A stretch of 50,923 bases of DNA from assembly GCA_020026075.1 (NCBI GenBank), contig JAHHQZ010000011.1:1-50923 (forward strand), in the 5' to 3' direction. A model generated the notes under the pieces. It saw only the letters and a program-made list of their open reading frames with translations, searched no databases and was not told where the DNA came from. A program made the position numbers and the translations under genes. The first letter of the stretch is position 1. Every line of letters begins with the position of its first letter. The DNA comes from Actinobacillus sp. Lineage in GTDB: Bacteria; Pseudomonadota; Gammaproteobacteria; Enterobacterales; Pasteurellaceae. Below, one piece after another: positions 1 to 8,152 of the stretch.

Positions 1-45
1 ATACAGAGCCCAGTCCTTAAATTAATTTAGTCTAAGTTTTTGGGG

Positions 46-1344
46 TCAGGTCAAGAACGGCGAAATACAAAGCAATATGCCTGTGGCGATAATAATATAA
101 AGCCCGATGCCTTTATATTGATGCAACGCTGGCACTCGATACACCAAATAACTCGGAATTAAACAGCCAATTAAACCGAAAATAGGGCTACAAATGGAGG
201 TAAAACTCAACACAGGGGCGTTTAACACAATCGCACCCCAAGACAGCAACACGGTAAACACCATAATGCCGTACCCCACATATTTTGCATTGATTTTATT
301 TTCTGGAATAAAACGTGTTAGCCCATTCATTGCTAACCCCTGACAAGCCTCACGGAACCCCAAATAAACCCCAAAATACGCTGTCATTACTGCAAAAACA
401 TTCAACACCAAACTCAATAAACGCAAGGTTTGCCCATCCATTCCCTGAGCGACCAATGCCAACGCCGAAATATTTTGCTCATAAGCGCTCACTGCTTGCT
501 CGTGGCTAATTGCAAGCGTAAAAGACACAGCATAGAAAAACACCACTGTGAATAACACACCGAATGCGATGTTCATCGCACGCATTGCCTTAAATCGAGC
601 CACTTCAATGGATTTCTCACGGCTACGGTACGAAATAACCATTGGGCTTAAACTTTGAATAAATAAAATTGATGTCAATGTAAATGGCAACATTACAACG
701 GCATTTTTAAATAAGACAGGGGTTTGAGGCACAGCCCCCACATTGGCCAAATTCCATTCCCCCACCATCAACAGCCCTAAAATGGCAACAACGGTAATTT
801 TCGTTAGCACCATTAACGTTGAAATTTTAAACAGAAATTGCTCACCACGAGAGGCCATCGCCACTAAAAGACAAATTAAAACTAAGCCATAGAAAGGATT
901 TTCAGACCAAAGTGTTTTAGTTAAACCAAAACTTTGCAGAAATGATGCGGTATCGTTGGTGATCGCCGTGGAATAAACAAAAACCCAAATAACCAGCATA
1001 ATAAAATACAGTAGCCCTAAAAAAGCACCCCAGTTTTTTCCTAAATAACCTGAAATAACGCTGGGGTAGTCTTGGCATTTTGGCGATTTAGCCAATGTGT
1101 TAATAAATAATCGTTGAAACAAATACATTGCAGGATAGCCAACCACTGAAGACAGCAAAAATACCCACAGTCCCATCAAACCAACTTGTACGGGCAAAAA
1201 CACGATACCTGCACCAATCGCCATACCAATGCTGATAATAATCCATCCCCAATCAGTGCTATCAAAGCGCGTTGCCGCTTTCCAAGCTACTTTGTCCGCA
1301 GGCGAAATTGCCTGTTGTTTAGGATCGTTTAGTTTTTTATCCAT
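46..1344 (-). CDS. HAAAP-family amino-acid permease, probably serine/threonine
   Basis: A 432-residue inner-membrane protein with about 11 hydrophobic segments. The first segment carries the GMAIGAGIVFLPVQVG signature typical of the hydroxy/aromatic amino-acid permease (HAAAP) family. Overall it resembles the E. coli YhaO/SdaC branch, so proton-driven serine (or threonine) import is the likely role; this is inferred from family only. A second family member, sdaC, lies at 47276-48559, so this copy is not the sdaA-linked one. The ATG at 1344 follows an AGGGGG ribosome-binding site. No partner gene is adjacent, and the gene is probably monocistronic. Its upstream region has a promoter with a palindrome over the -35 and an ARG-box-like site, annotated separately. 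Substrate remains uncertain. Confidence 0.85.
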   Translation of the reverse strand: MDKKLNDPKQQAISPADKVAWKAATRFDSTDWGWIIISIGMAIGAGIVFLPVQVGLMGLWVFLLSSVVGYPAMYLFQRLFINTLAKSPKCQDYPSVISGYLGKNWGAFLGLLYFIMLVIWVFVYSTAITNDTASFLQSFGLTKTLWSENPFYGLVLICLLVAMASRGEQFLFKISTLMVLTKITVVAILGLLMVGEWNLANVGAVPQTPVLFKNAVVMLPFTLTSILFIQSLSPMVISYRSREKSIEVARFKAMRAMNIAFGVLFTVVFFYAVSFTLAISHEQAVSAYEQNISALALVAQGMDGQTLRLLSLVLNVFAVMTAYFGVYLGFREACQGLAMNGLTRFIPENKINAKYVGYGIMVFTVLLSWGAIVLNAPVLSFTSICSPIFGLIGCLIPSYLVYRVPALHQYKGIGLYIIIATGILLCISPFLT

Positions 1345-1378
1345 AGCCGTCCCCCTAAGTTGTTAGCAAGGCTGGCTA

Positions 1379-1407
1379 AGTATAAATTTATGCAAATTTA
1401 TTTGCAA
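1379..1407 (-). promoter_or_regulatory. Predicted promoter of the HAAAP permease with overlapping palindrome
   Basis: On the minus strand a -35 TTGCAA (1402-1407) is 17 bp from a -10 TATACT (1379-1384). The perfect palindrome GCAAATTTATTTGC (1392-1405) covers the -35, so a dimeric regulator bound there would occlude RNA polymerase. The regulator is unknown. Confidence 0.4.
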
Positions 1408-1486
1408 ATACATTTGTAAACATGAGTTAATTAGAAAAAACCTTTAAGAAAACAGGAAATAATACAAAAATATTTTCATATTTAAT

Positions 1487-1504
1487 TTTGAATAATCATT
1501 CAAA
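1487..1504. promoter_or_regulatory. ARG-box-like site (putative ArgR operator)
   Basis: TTTGAATAATCATTCAAA matches the E. coli ARG box (TGAAT, four A/T, ATTCA with flanks) at all but one central position. It lies about 140 bp upstream of the permease start. Classic operators have two boxes 3 bp apart; no convincing second box is visible, so the assignment is tentative. Confidence 0.35.
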
Positions 1505-1574
1505 CTGATTCAGCGATGAAAGGAAAGGTGGTCAGTGAAGATCAGATAACTTTTTAGATTTGGAGAAATGAAAA

Positions 1575-1600
1575 AAGGCCGCTAAAATTAGCGACCTTTC
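1575..1600 (-). terminator. Rho-independent terminator of the tRNA-Phe/tRNA-Asn operon
   Basis: On the minus strand a GGTCGCTAA/TTAGCGGCC stem is followed by TTTTTT, just downstream of tRNA-Asn. Confidence 0.8.
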
Positions 1601-1607
1601 AAGAATT

Positions 1608-1683
1608 TGGCTCCTCCTGCTGGACTTGAACCAGCGACATACGGATTAACAGTCCGCCGTTCTACCGACTGAACTAAGGAGGA
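1608..1683 (-). tRNA. tRNA-Asn(GUU)
   Basis: A 76-nt cloverleaf on the minus strand with acceptor TCCTCCT/AGGAGGA, discriminator G and encoded CCA. The anticodon loop CTGTTAA contains GTT. It lies 5 bp downstream of tRNA-Phe and is presumably processed from the same transcript. Confidence 0.97.
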
Positions 1684-1688
1684 ATAGG

Positions 1689-1764
1689 TGGTGCCTCGAG
1701 GCGGAATCGAACCACCGACACGGGGATTTTCAATCCCCTGCTCTACCGACTGAGCTATCGAGGC
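1689..1764 (-). tRNA. tRNA-Phe(GAA)
   Basis: A 76-nt cloverleaf on the minus strand with acceptor GCCTCGA/TCGAGGC, discriminator A and encoded CCA. The anticodon loop TTGAAAA contains GAA. It is first in the Phe-Asn tRNA operon. Confidence 0.97.
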
Positions 1765-1815
1765 AATGTTGCGTTTTCAGCGTTTTAATCACTCCGTAAC
1801 GTCTCAACGGGGCGT

Positions 1816-1844
1816 ATTAAACGATTTTTCCCTTTCCAAGTCAA
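1816..1844 (-). promoter_or_regulatory. Promoter of the tRNA-Phe/tRNA-Asn operon
   Basis: -35 TTGACT (1839-1844), 17-bp spacer, -10 TTTAAT (1816-1821), followed by a GC-rich discriminator (ACGCCCCG) of the kind seen at stringently controlled stable-RNA promoters. Confidence 0.75.
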
Positions 1845-1936
1845 CAAGATTTTAAAAAAATTGTATTTTTTTTTATTGTTTGCGTGATTTCTATTCGCGA
1901 TGCGTGTATATTGATCTAGTTTTGCTTAAAAAAACA

Positions 1937-1976
1937 AAAAGGAAAAATCCTTGGTCGGAATTTTTCCTTTTATTTT
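1937..1976 (-). terminator. pdxY terminator embedding a 13-mer near-copy
   Basis: In the minus-strand transcript an AAAAGGAAAAAT stem closes around a loop containing TTCCGACCAAGG and is followed by a T-rich run. The loop side includes TGGTCGGAATTTT (1952-1964), one mismatch from the dispersed 13-mer described in the findings. Confidence 0.7.
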
Positions 1977-2001
1977 ATCTATTCAAATTATCGTAACTGA
2001 A

Positions 2002-2877
2002 TTACACATCAAGCTTTTCTGTACGATATTGGCAACGTGGCTGCACAATATGCTCTCTGGCGGCAATAATTTGCAGTTCATACTGTCCTGCTTGGTAGGT
2101 AGTTTCCATTACTTCGTTCACAGCGTTGGCTGTATGCTCAAATGCCTCGATGTCTGACATTCCATTTAAAATATCCGCTAAGAAAATCCCTGCGGTTAAA
2201 TCGCCCACGCCTACAGGTTCACGATCGAAAGGATGTAATGGGCGCTGAATATGCCAAATGCCATCACCATTGGCGAATAACATTTCAAATTTTTGCGCAG
2301 ATATTCCGACCTTGCTTAAATGTTTCACCAGCACTTTCTTCACACCTTGCGCCAATAAGGCTTTCACCGCCTCAACTGCGCCTGCAAAATTTTCCACAGG
2401 TAACCCTGTTAACTCTCGCAATTCTACAAGGTTGGGTGTGAGAATATCTGCATTCGGTATGGCGTATTCGCACAAGCCATCTTTCACACCATCAGCCACA
2501 ATACAGCCTTTGTCAGGGTGTCCCATTACAGGGTCGCATAAGTAAATGGCGTTGGGATTGACTGCTTTCACTCGTTTAACCACATCAATAATTTCTTTTA
2601 CCTGTTCGGCGCTGCCCATATAGCCTGAAAGTACGGCATCACATTCTTTAAGTGCGTCAATGTTTTCAATGCCCGTCACAATATCCGTAATTTGCCCCTG
2701 TGGCATTACCATTCCTTTCCATTGCTGGTATTGGGTATGGTTGGAAAATTGCACCGTATTCAACGCCCAAACGTCCATTCCCAAAAGTTGCATTGGGAAG
2801 GTTGCGGATTTGTTACCCGCATAACCGTAAACCACGTGGGATTGAATTGATAAAATGTGTTTGGTATTTGCTGTCAT
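2002..2877 (-). CDS. pdxY: Pyridoxal kinase PdxY
   Basis: A 291-residue ribokinase-fold kinase that phosphorylates pyridoxal in the vitamin B6 salvage pathway, giving PLP. The N-terminal ILSIQSHVVYGYAGN stretch and the NTVQFSNHTQY motif are diagnostic of PdxY. CDPVMGHPDKGC follows near the middle, and the C-terminal anion-hole/ATP motif reads PVGVGDLTAG with the expected catalytic Asp. The ATG at 2877 has a strong GGAGG site. Length equals the family norm. accA lies 30 bp upstream on the same strand, so the two may be co-transcribed. PLP is a cofactor for many enzymes, but no PLP enzyme is adjacent. Confidence 0.96.
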   Translation of the reverse strand: MTANTKHILSIQSHVVYGYAGNKSATFPMQLLGMDVWALNTVQFSNHTQYQQWKGMVMPQGQITDIVTGIENIDALKECDAVLSGYMGSAEQVKEIIDVVKRVKAVNPNAIYLCDPVMGHPDKGCIVADGVKDGLCEYAIPNADILTPNLVELRELTGLPVENFAGAVEAVKALLAQGVKKVLVKHLSKVGISAQKFEMLFANGDGIWHIQRPLHPFDREPVGVGDLTAGIFLADILNGMSDIEAFEHTANAVNEVMETTYQAGQYELQIIAAREHIVQPRCQYRTEKLDV

Positions 2878-2907
2878 ATAGCCTCCAAAACGTTGCTGAT
2901 TGGGAAA

Positions 2908-3861
2908 TTAACAATAGCCGTAACTCAATAAGCGTTGATAGCGTTGTGCTTGCAATGTTTCACTATCCAGTTGCTGTAATTCAGCTAAATCATCCGTTAA
3001 ACGTGCTTTTAAATTGTCTGCCATTTGCTGGAAATTACGGTGCGCGCCGCCCAATGGTTCTGGCACGATGTGATCAATTAAACCTAACTCTAATAGACGC
3101 TCAGCAGTCATTCCCATTGCTTCTGCGGCCACTGAGGCTTTATCCGCACTTTTCCATAAAATAGACGCACAACCTTCTGGGGAAATAACCGAGTAGGTGC
3201 TGTATTGCAACATATTGACACGGTCGCCTACGCCAATCGCCAACGCACCGCCTGAACCGCCTTCGCCAATGACGGTACAAATCACGGGAACGCTCAAGGT
3301 TGACATTTCACGCAAATTACGTGCGATGGCCTCTGCTTGACCACGCTCTTCCGCCCCCACACCTGGATAAGCACCAGGTGTGTCAATGAAGGTTAAAATC
3401 GGTAATTTAAAACGCTCCGCCATTTCCATTAAACGTAAGGCCTTGCGATAGCCTTCTGGGGCTGGCATTCCAAAATTGCGAGCCACTTTCTGTGCGGTGG
3501 AACGCCCTTTTTGATGGCCAATAACCATTACAGGCTCACCGTTTAAACGAGCCAAACCGCCCACGATGGCTTTATCGTCTGCAAAGGCGCGATCCCCTGC
3601 TAATTCTTGGAAATCGGTAAAAATCGCCTCGATATAGTCAAGCGTGTAAGGTCGGTTTGGGTGTCTGGCGAGACGAGAAACTTGCCACGCATTGAGATCA
3701 GAAAAGATTTTCTTGGTGAGTTCATTACTCTTTTTCTGTAAACGAGCAATTTCATCATTTAAATCCAGTTTTCCATCTTGATGCGTTACATTGCGTAAGG
3801 CATCAATTTTTGCTTCAAGTTCTGCAATCGGCAGCTCAAAATCTAAATATTCGTGTTGCAT
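2908..3861 (-). CDS. accA: Acetyl-CoA carboxylase carboxyltransferase subunit alpha
   Basis: A 317-residue cytoplasmic subunit. With AccD it forms the carboxyltransferase that moves CO2 from carboxybiotin (AccB) to acetyl-CoA, the first committed step of fatty-acid synthesis. The N-terminus EYLDFELPIAELEAKI matches E. coli AccA, and the crotonase-like core has GHQKGR, DTPGAYPG, GEGGSGGALAIG and SPEGCASILWK. An upstream in-frame start exists at 3879, but the ATG at 3861 is preferred: AGGA lies at proper spacing before it and the protein then begins where relatives begin. It is upstream of pdxY on the same strand. Confidence 0.97.
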   Translation of the reverse strand: MQHEYLDFELPIAELEAKIDALRNVTHQDGKLDLNDEIARLQKKSNELTKKIFSDLNAWQVSRLARHPNRPYTLDYIEAIFTDFQELAGDRAFADDKAIVGGLARLNGEPVMVIGHQKGRSTAQKVARNFGMPAPEGYRKALRLMEMAERFKLPILTFIDTPGAYPGVGAEERGQAEAIARNLREMSTLSVPVICTVIGEGGSGGALAIGVGDRVNMLQYSTYSVISPEGCASILWKSADKASVAAEAMGMTAERLLELGLIDHIVPEPLGGAHRNFQQMADNLKARLTDDLAELQQLDSETLQAQRYQRLLSYGYC

Positions 3862-3961
3862 AAAATGTCCTGTGTACACTCAAAAATTGTCGTGCACTTT
3901 ATCAACATTTTTAAGGGGGGGCAAGGCTTAGCAAATGGAGGTTAGCAAGACGATTTAAGCT

Positions 3962-3974
3962 AGGTCGGAATATT
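3962..3974 (+). repeat. Single copy of the dispersed 13-mer
   Basis: AGGTCGGAATATT, unpaired, in the divergent accA/rnt intergenic region. Confidence 0.85.
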
Positions 3975-4066
3975 TTCTAAAAAAGTGAAACTGACGTTTA
4001 GATTTTCACAATGGCTTGTGGCATACTGCCCCCTTTTATTTATTTTGACCTTAGAAAGGAAATCCT

Positions 4067-4741
4067 ATGCCCACTCTCACTAAAACCGCTGAACCAATGG
4101 AAAACGCAACGCCCCCTTTGCTAAAAAACCGCTTTCGTGGTTTTTTTCCTGTGGTGATTGACGTAGAAACTGGTGGCTTGAACGCACAAACGGATGCGTT
4201 ACTGGAATTGGCGGCGGTAACCTTGAAAATGAATGAAGATGGCACGCTATCGCCAGATAAAACCTTTCACGCCCATATTGCACCTTTTGAGGGAGCGAAT
4301 ATTGACCCTGTGTCATTGAAAGTAAATCAAATTGATGTAAACGATCCTTTGCGTGGTGCTGTGAGCGAGGACGAGGCTTTACGTGGCTTATTTCAGCTCG
4401 TGCGCAAAGAACAAAAAGCCGCAGGCTGTCAACGTTCGGTTATCGTGGCGCACAATGCGATGTTTGATCAAAATTTCCTAATGGCAGCCGCCGTGCGTAC
4501 AGGGATTAAACGTAATCCTTTTCACCCTTTCGCAATGTTAGATACGGCGAGCTTGTCAGCATTAATGTTTGGGCAAACGGTGCTAATAAAGGCTTGCGAA
4601 ATAGCAAAGATCCCCTTTGACACGAAACAAGCACACGGTGCCTTATATGACACCGAACGCACAGCAGAGCTTTTTTGCTATATGGTGAACTATTTGCAGG
4701 CATTGGGTGGTTACCCTCATTTATCGAGCGGCAATCAATAA
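4067..4741 (+). CDS. rnt: Ribonuclease T
   Basis: A 224-residue DEDD-family 3'-5' exoribonuclease that trims tRNA 3' ends (CCA turnover) and matures 5S/23S rRNA 3' ends. Visible motifs are ExoI VIDVETGGLNAQTDALLE (Asp, Glu), ExoII VAHNAMFDQNFL, and ExoIII with His and Asp in QAHGALYDTERTAEL. LKNRFRGFFPVVIDVET is a hallmark of RNase T. The N-terminus is slightly longer than in E. coli; the first ATG is kept because AAGGAA lies upstream. It diverges from accA and is followed by the leader of the next operon. Confidence 0.96.
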   Translation: MPTLTKTAEPMENATPPLLKNRFRGFFPVVIDVETGGLNAQTDALLELAAVTLKMNEDGTLSPDKTFHAHIAPFEGANIDPVSLKVNQIDVNDPLRGAVSEDEALRGLFQLVRKEQKAAGCQRSVIVAHNAMFDQNFLMAAAVRTGIKRNPFHPFAMLDTASLSALMFGQTVLIKACEIAKIPFDTKQAHGALYDTERTAELFCYMVNYLQALGGYPHLSSGNQ

Positions 4742-4764
4742 TCCTCAAAAACAGTCGCAAATAC

Positions 4765-4793
4765 TAGACAAATAAAATTTTTGCGTGTATACA
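4765..4793 (+). promoter_or_regulatory. Promoter of the histidine-leader/transporter operon
   Basis: -35 TAGACA (4765-4770), 17-bp spacer, -10 TATACA (4788-4793). Transcription should start near 4800, about 40 nt before the leader peptide. Confidence 0.7.
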
Positions 4794-4839
4794 TTTAAAC
4801 ATTTTTTAACCACGCTTTTGATATGTAAAGGATTATCTG

Positions 4840-4956
4840 ATGTTATCAGCTTTCAAAATTCAAACTCCAACCTTGAATTTAACCCCTACCGCTGAACTGT
4901 TTGTTCAAGTAAAACAGTTAAGCAGCTGTCACCATCATCCTGTATCACCTTTCTAA
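4840..4956 (+). CDS. Histidine-rich leader peptide
   Basis: A 38-codon open frame with ATG at 4840, AAAGGA seven bases upstream, and stop TAA at 4954. Near its C-terminus it reads SSCHHHPVSPF, with three consecutive His codons (CAC CAT CAT, 4930-4938). A short, His-run peptide behind a good promoter and directly before an amino-acid transporter is the classic arrangement of an attenuation leader. Within the frame an imperfect stem (CTGAACTGTTT with AAACAGTTAAG) precedes the His codons. Function is inferred from architecture; no protein family is claimed. Confidence 0.75.
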   Translation: MLSAFKIQTPTLNLTPTAELFVQVKQLSSCHHHPVSPF

Positions 4957-4967
4957 ACCGCCTTAGC

Positions 4968-5038
4968 GAGATTTGTCTAGCATTTTTCGTTTACTGTTTT
5001 CTTATTTTTCGTTTTAATTTCCAAAAAGGATAAATCTC
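4968..5038 (+). promoter_or_regulatory. Possible RBS-sequestering helix of the leader mRNA
   Basis: GAGATTTGTC (4968-4977), just after the leader stop, can form a 10-bp helix (one G-U) with GATAAATCTC (5029-5038). The second arm begins inside the AAGGA ribosome-binding site and ends next to the transporter ATG at 5040. A weak alternative stem at 4965-4980 followed by ATTTTT could act as a terminator. Which structure operates cannot be settled here. Confidence 0.45.
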
Positions 5039-5039
5039 A

Positions 5040-6398
5040 ATGTTACTTCTAAACCCTGTAATACTATCTGTTGTTGTATTACTCGTCCTTAGTTTACTGC
5101 GTGTAAACGTCATTATGGGGCTGATTATTTCGGCACTCGTTGCTGGCTTTACCAGCGATCTTGGTGTATCTAAAACTATTCAAACCTTTGTTGGCGGCTT
5201 AGGTGGCGGCTCTGAGGTTGCGATGAACTATGCAATTCTCGGTGCTTTTGCCGTGGCGATTTCTCGCTCTGGCATTACCGATTTACTCGCCTACAAAGTT
5301 ATTCGCAGTATGGGCAAACGCCCAACGGCGACTTCAATGAATTACGTTAAGTATTTTCTGCTCGCCATTTTGCTTGCTTTTGCGATTTCTTCACAAAATA
5401 TTATTCCTGTACACATTGCCTTTATTCCAATTATCGTGCCGCCACTCATTTCAATTTTTAACCGTTTGAAATTAGACCGCCGTGCGGTGGCTTGTGTACT
5501 GACTTTCGGCTTAACGTCAACCTATATGTGGTTGCCAGTGGGCTTTGGGAAAATCTTCATTGAAAGTATTTTGGTGAAAAACATTAACCTTGCTGGCGCA
5601 GCTGTTGGATTGCACACTAGTGTTAAAGAAGTATCTGTGGCAATGCTGATTCCTGTAATTGGAATGTTCTTAGGCTTGTTGGTTGCCGTATTTATTTCTT
5701 ACCGTAAACCTCGCCACTACGCCAGCACGGTTGAAGCGCCATCAATGGAAGAAATTGATCGCCACATTACGCAGGTGAAACCGCTTTACGTTATCGTGGC
5801 ACTTTTAGCCATCGTTACCACTTTCGTTTTACAGTTATTAACCAGCTCAACCATTATCGGCGGCTTAGTAGGATTACTTATTTTCGGTGTGTCGGGCGTA
5901 TTTAAACCTAAAGAAAGCAATGACATTTTCCGTGAAGGCTTAGAACTAATGGCAATGATCGGCTTTGTAATGATTGCAGCCTCGGGTTATTCCTCTGTGA
6001 TTAATGCCACAGGTGGTGTAGATGCCTTGGTAAATTCTTTCAGCCACGGCTTAGGAGTGGACAACAAAGGCTTAGCCGCTTTCTTAATGTTGCTCGTGGG
6101 GCTATTCATCACAATGGGCATCGGCTCATCTTTCTCTACAGTGCCAATAATTGCCTCTATCTATGTGCCACTTTGCGTTAGTTTAGGGTTCTCACCATTA
6201 GCAACGGTAGTTATCGTGGGCGTTTCAGCGGCCCTTGGTGATGCAGGATCGCCAGCCTCTGACTCCACGCTCGGTCCAACATCTGGTTTGAATATTGATG
6301 GCGAACACGATCACATTTGGGATTCTGTTGTGCCAACCTTTTTGCACTTTAATATTCCGCTACTGATTTTCGGCTGGGTTGCCGCAATGTACCTTTAA
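5040..6398 (+). CDS. NhaC-like transporter, putative histidine importer (YuiF type)
   Basis: A 452-residue inner-membrane protein with about 11-12 hydrophobic segments. It belongs to the Na+/H+ antiporter-like (NhaC/ArsB superfamily) group that includes B. subtilis YuiF and H. influenzae homologues, for which histidine transport has been proposed. Conserved membrane-loop features include SQNIIPVHIAFIPIIVPPL and GDAGSPASDSTLGPTSGLN, the latter characteristic of the family. The His-codon leader upstream supports histidine as substrate, although family annotation alone would say Na+/H+ antiporter. AAGGA is nine bases before the ATG. recJ starts 12 bp downstream and may be co-transcribed. Confidence 0.85.
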   Translation: MLLLNPVILSVVVLLVLSLLRVNVIMGLIISALVAGFTSDLGVSKTIQTFVGGLGGGSEVAMNYAILGAFAVAISRSGITDLLAYKVIRSMGKRPTATSMNYVKYFLLAILLAFAISSQNIIPVHIAFIPIIVPPLISIFNRLKLDRRAVACVLTFGLTSTYMWLPVGFGKIFIESILVKNINLAGAAVGLHTSVKEVSVAMLIPVIGMFLGLLVAVFISYRKPRHYASTVEAPSMEEIDRHITQVKPLYVIVALLAIVTTFVLQLLTSSTIIGGLVGLLIFGVSGVFKPKESNDIFREGLELMAMIGFVMIAASGYSSVINATGGVDALVNSFSHGLGVDNKGLAAFLMLLVGLFITMGIGSSFSTVPIIASIYVPLCVSLGFSPLATVVIVGVSAALGDAGSPASDSTLGPTSGLNIDGEHDHIWDSVVPTFLHFNIPLLIFGWVAAMYL

Positions 6399-6410
6399 TA
6401 TCATTCTACT

Positions 6411-8138
6411 ATGCAACATTCTGAAACTATCATCAAACAACGCGAGGTGCCAGAAATGGCACCTTTGCACAGCCACCCCTTGTTGGATCGGCTTTACCGC
6501 ATCCGCCACGTGGAAGACCAAACGCAATTAAATTACACCTTAGCGAATATGCTACCGCCCAACTTGCTACAAGGAATGCAAGCGGCGGTAGATTTGCTCA
6601 TTGACGTGCGAGCCAAACAGCAGAAAATCGTCATTGTGGGCGACTTTGACGCAGACGGTGCCACCAGCACCGCCTTGTGCGTTACCGCCCTAAAACAGCT
6701 CGGTTTTACGCAAGTAGCTTTCATTATTCCTGATCGTTTCACGCAAGGTTATGGGCTAAGCGTATCCGTTGCCGACACCGTGCTAAGCACTGGGGCAGAA
6801 TGTGTAATCACCGTGGACAACGGCATTTCTTCCATTGATGGTATAAAAACCTTGAAAAATTCCGGCGTACGTGTGCTGATTACCGACCACCATTTGCCGG
6901 GTGAAACCCTGCCGAATGCTGACGCTATCGTCAACCCTAACGTGGCAAGCTGTGCGTTTCCGTCTAAATCCATCGCAGGCGTGGGCGTAGCGTTTTACTT
7001 GATGATCGCCCTACGTGCCAAACTACGTGAACAAGGGGCATTTGCCCAACAAAAAGAACCTGACTTTCGTGAATTACTGGACTTAGTGGCACTTGGTACA
7101 GTGGCAGACGTGGTCGCCCTTGACTACAACAACCGCATTTTGGTGCAACACGGAATGGCTCGCATTCAAAAAGGACAAGTGCGGCCTGGCATTCGTGCTT
7201 TGATTGAAGTGTCCAACCGCCAGCTCAGCCGCCTTTCCACCAGCGATTTAAGTTTCGCCATCGCCCCACGCTTAAACGCCGCCGGCCGCCTCGACAATAT
7301 GGCCACAGGCGTAGAATTATTACTGTGCGATGATCCTGCTCAAGCCAACCAGCTCGCCAGCGATTTAGATGCATTAAACCAAGAACGGCGCACCATTGAG
7401 GCAGGAATGAAAGCAGAAGCCTTGCACCTTTGCCAAAATTTGCCCCAATTTGAAAACAACACCCTGCCTTACGCCATCGCCCTTTACCAAAAAGATTGGC
7501 ATCAAGGCGTGCTGGGCATTTTAGCCTCACGCATTAAAGATAAATATCACCGCCCAACCATTACGTTTACGGACGATGAATCAGGCCTGTTGCGTGGCTC
7601 CGCTCGCTCCATTGACGGCGTGCATATTCGTGATGTTCTCGCACGCATCGATAGCCAGAACCCTGAAATGATGACCAAATTCGGCGGTCACGCAATGGCG
7701 GCAGGGCTTAGCCTACGTACAGAAAAACTGGAAAAATTCCAGCGTGCCTTTAATCAAGCCGTGCAAGACATCGCCCAGCCAGAGCAGTTACAGCCTGTCA
7801 TTTGGACGGACGGTGAACTGAAAAGCGAATGGCTTAACCTTGAAACCGCCAAACTCTTGCAACAAGCAGGCCCTTGGGGGCAAGCCTTCCCAGCACCTGT
7901 GTTTGACGGCAAATTTCGCATTATCAAACAAACCCTACTAAAAGGTGCACATTTAAAATTGTTGTTAGAACCTATTCACGGTGGCCCTTTGCTGGACGGT
8001 ATTGCATTTAATGTGGACACCACACTCCACCCTGATCCAGCAATGAAAACCTTACATCTCGTGTACCGTTTAGACATTAACGAATTTCGTGGTCAGCAGT
8101 CTGTACAGCTGATGATTGAACATTTAGAACCACTTTAA
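6411..8138 (+). CDS. recJ: Single-stranded-DNA-specific exonuclease RecJ
   Basis: A 575-residue 5'-3' ssDNA exonuclease used in RecF-pathway recombination, mismatch repair and base-excision repair. The DHH phosphoesterase motifs appear in order: VGDFDADGATSTA, VDNGISS, TDHHLPG and ALGTVADVVAL. The C-terminal DHHA1 domain has FGGHAMAAGL. Length equals E. coli RecJ (577). No good ribosome-binding site precedes the ATG at 6411, whereas GAGGTG precedes an internal ATG at codon 16. The longer form is kept because the KQREV segment aligns with the E. coli N-terminus. It likely relies partly on coupling to the upstream transporter. Confidence 0.96.
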   Translation: MQHSETIIKQREVPEMAPLHSHPLLDRLYRIRHVEDQTQLNYTLANMLPPNLLQGMQAAVDLLIDVRAKQQKIVIVGDFDADGATSTALCVTALKQLGFTQVAFIIPDRFTQGYGLSVSVADTVLSTGAECVITVDNGISSIDGIKTLKNSGVRVLITDHHLPGETLPNADAIVNPNVASCAFPSKSIAGVGVAFYLMIALRAKLREQGAFAQQKEPDFRELLDLVALGTVADVVALDYNNRILVQHGMARIQKGQVRPGIRALIEVSNRQLSRLSTSDLSFAIAPRLNAAGRLDNMATGVELLLCDDPAQANQLASDLDALNQERRTIEAGMKAEALHLCQNLPQFENNTLPYAIALYQKDWHQGVLGILASRIKDKYHRPTITFTDDESGLLRGSARSIDGVHIRDVLARIDSQNPEMMTKFGGHAMAAGLSLRTEKLEKFQRAFNQAVQDIAQPEQLQPVIWTDGELKSEWLNLETAKLLQQAGPWGQAFPAPVFDGKFRIIKQTLLKGAHLKLLLEPIHGGPLLDGIAFNVDTTLHPDPAMKTLHLVYRLDINEFRGQQSVQLMIEHLEPL

Positions 8139-8152
8139 CCAAAGGACATTTT

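Noticed and set aside
1892..1925. A second promoter or small RNA in the AT-rich stretch upstream of tRNA-Phe.
   Set aside because: Only generic A/T runs and no terminator; the tRNA promoter at 1816-1844 explains the region.
2700..3164. A 154-codon plus-strand open frame opposite pdxY and accA.
   Set aside because: It is the antisense shadow of two certain genes with no domain or start signal.
5040..6398. Calling the transporter a plain Na+/H+ antiporter.
   Set aside because: The family fold would permit it, but the histidine-codon leader points to amino-acid transport.
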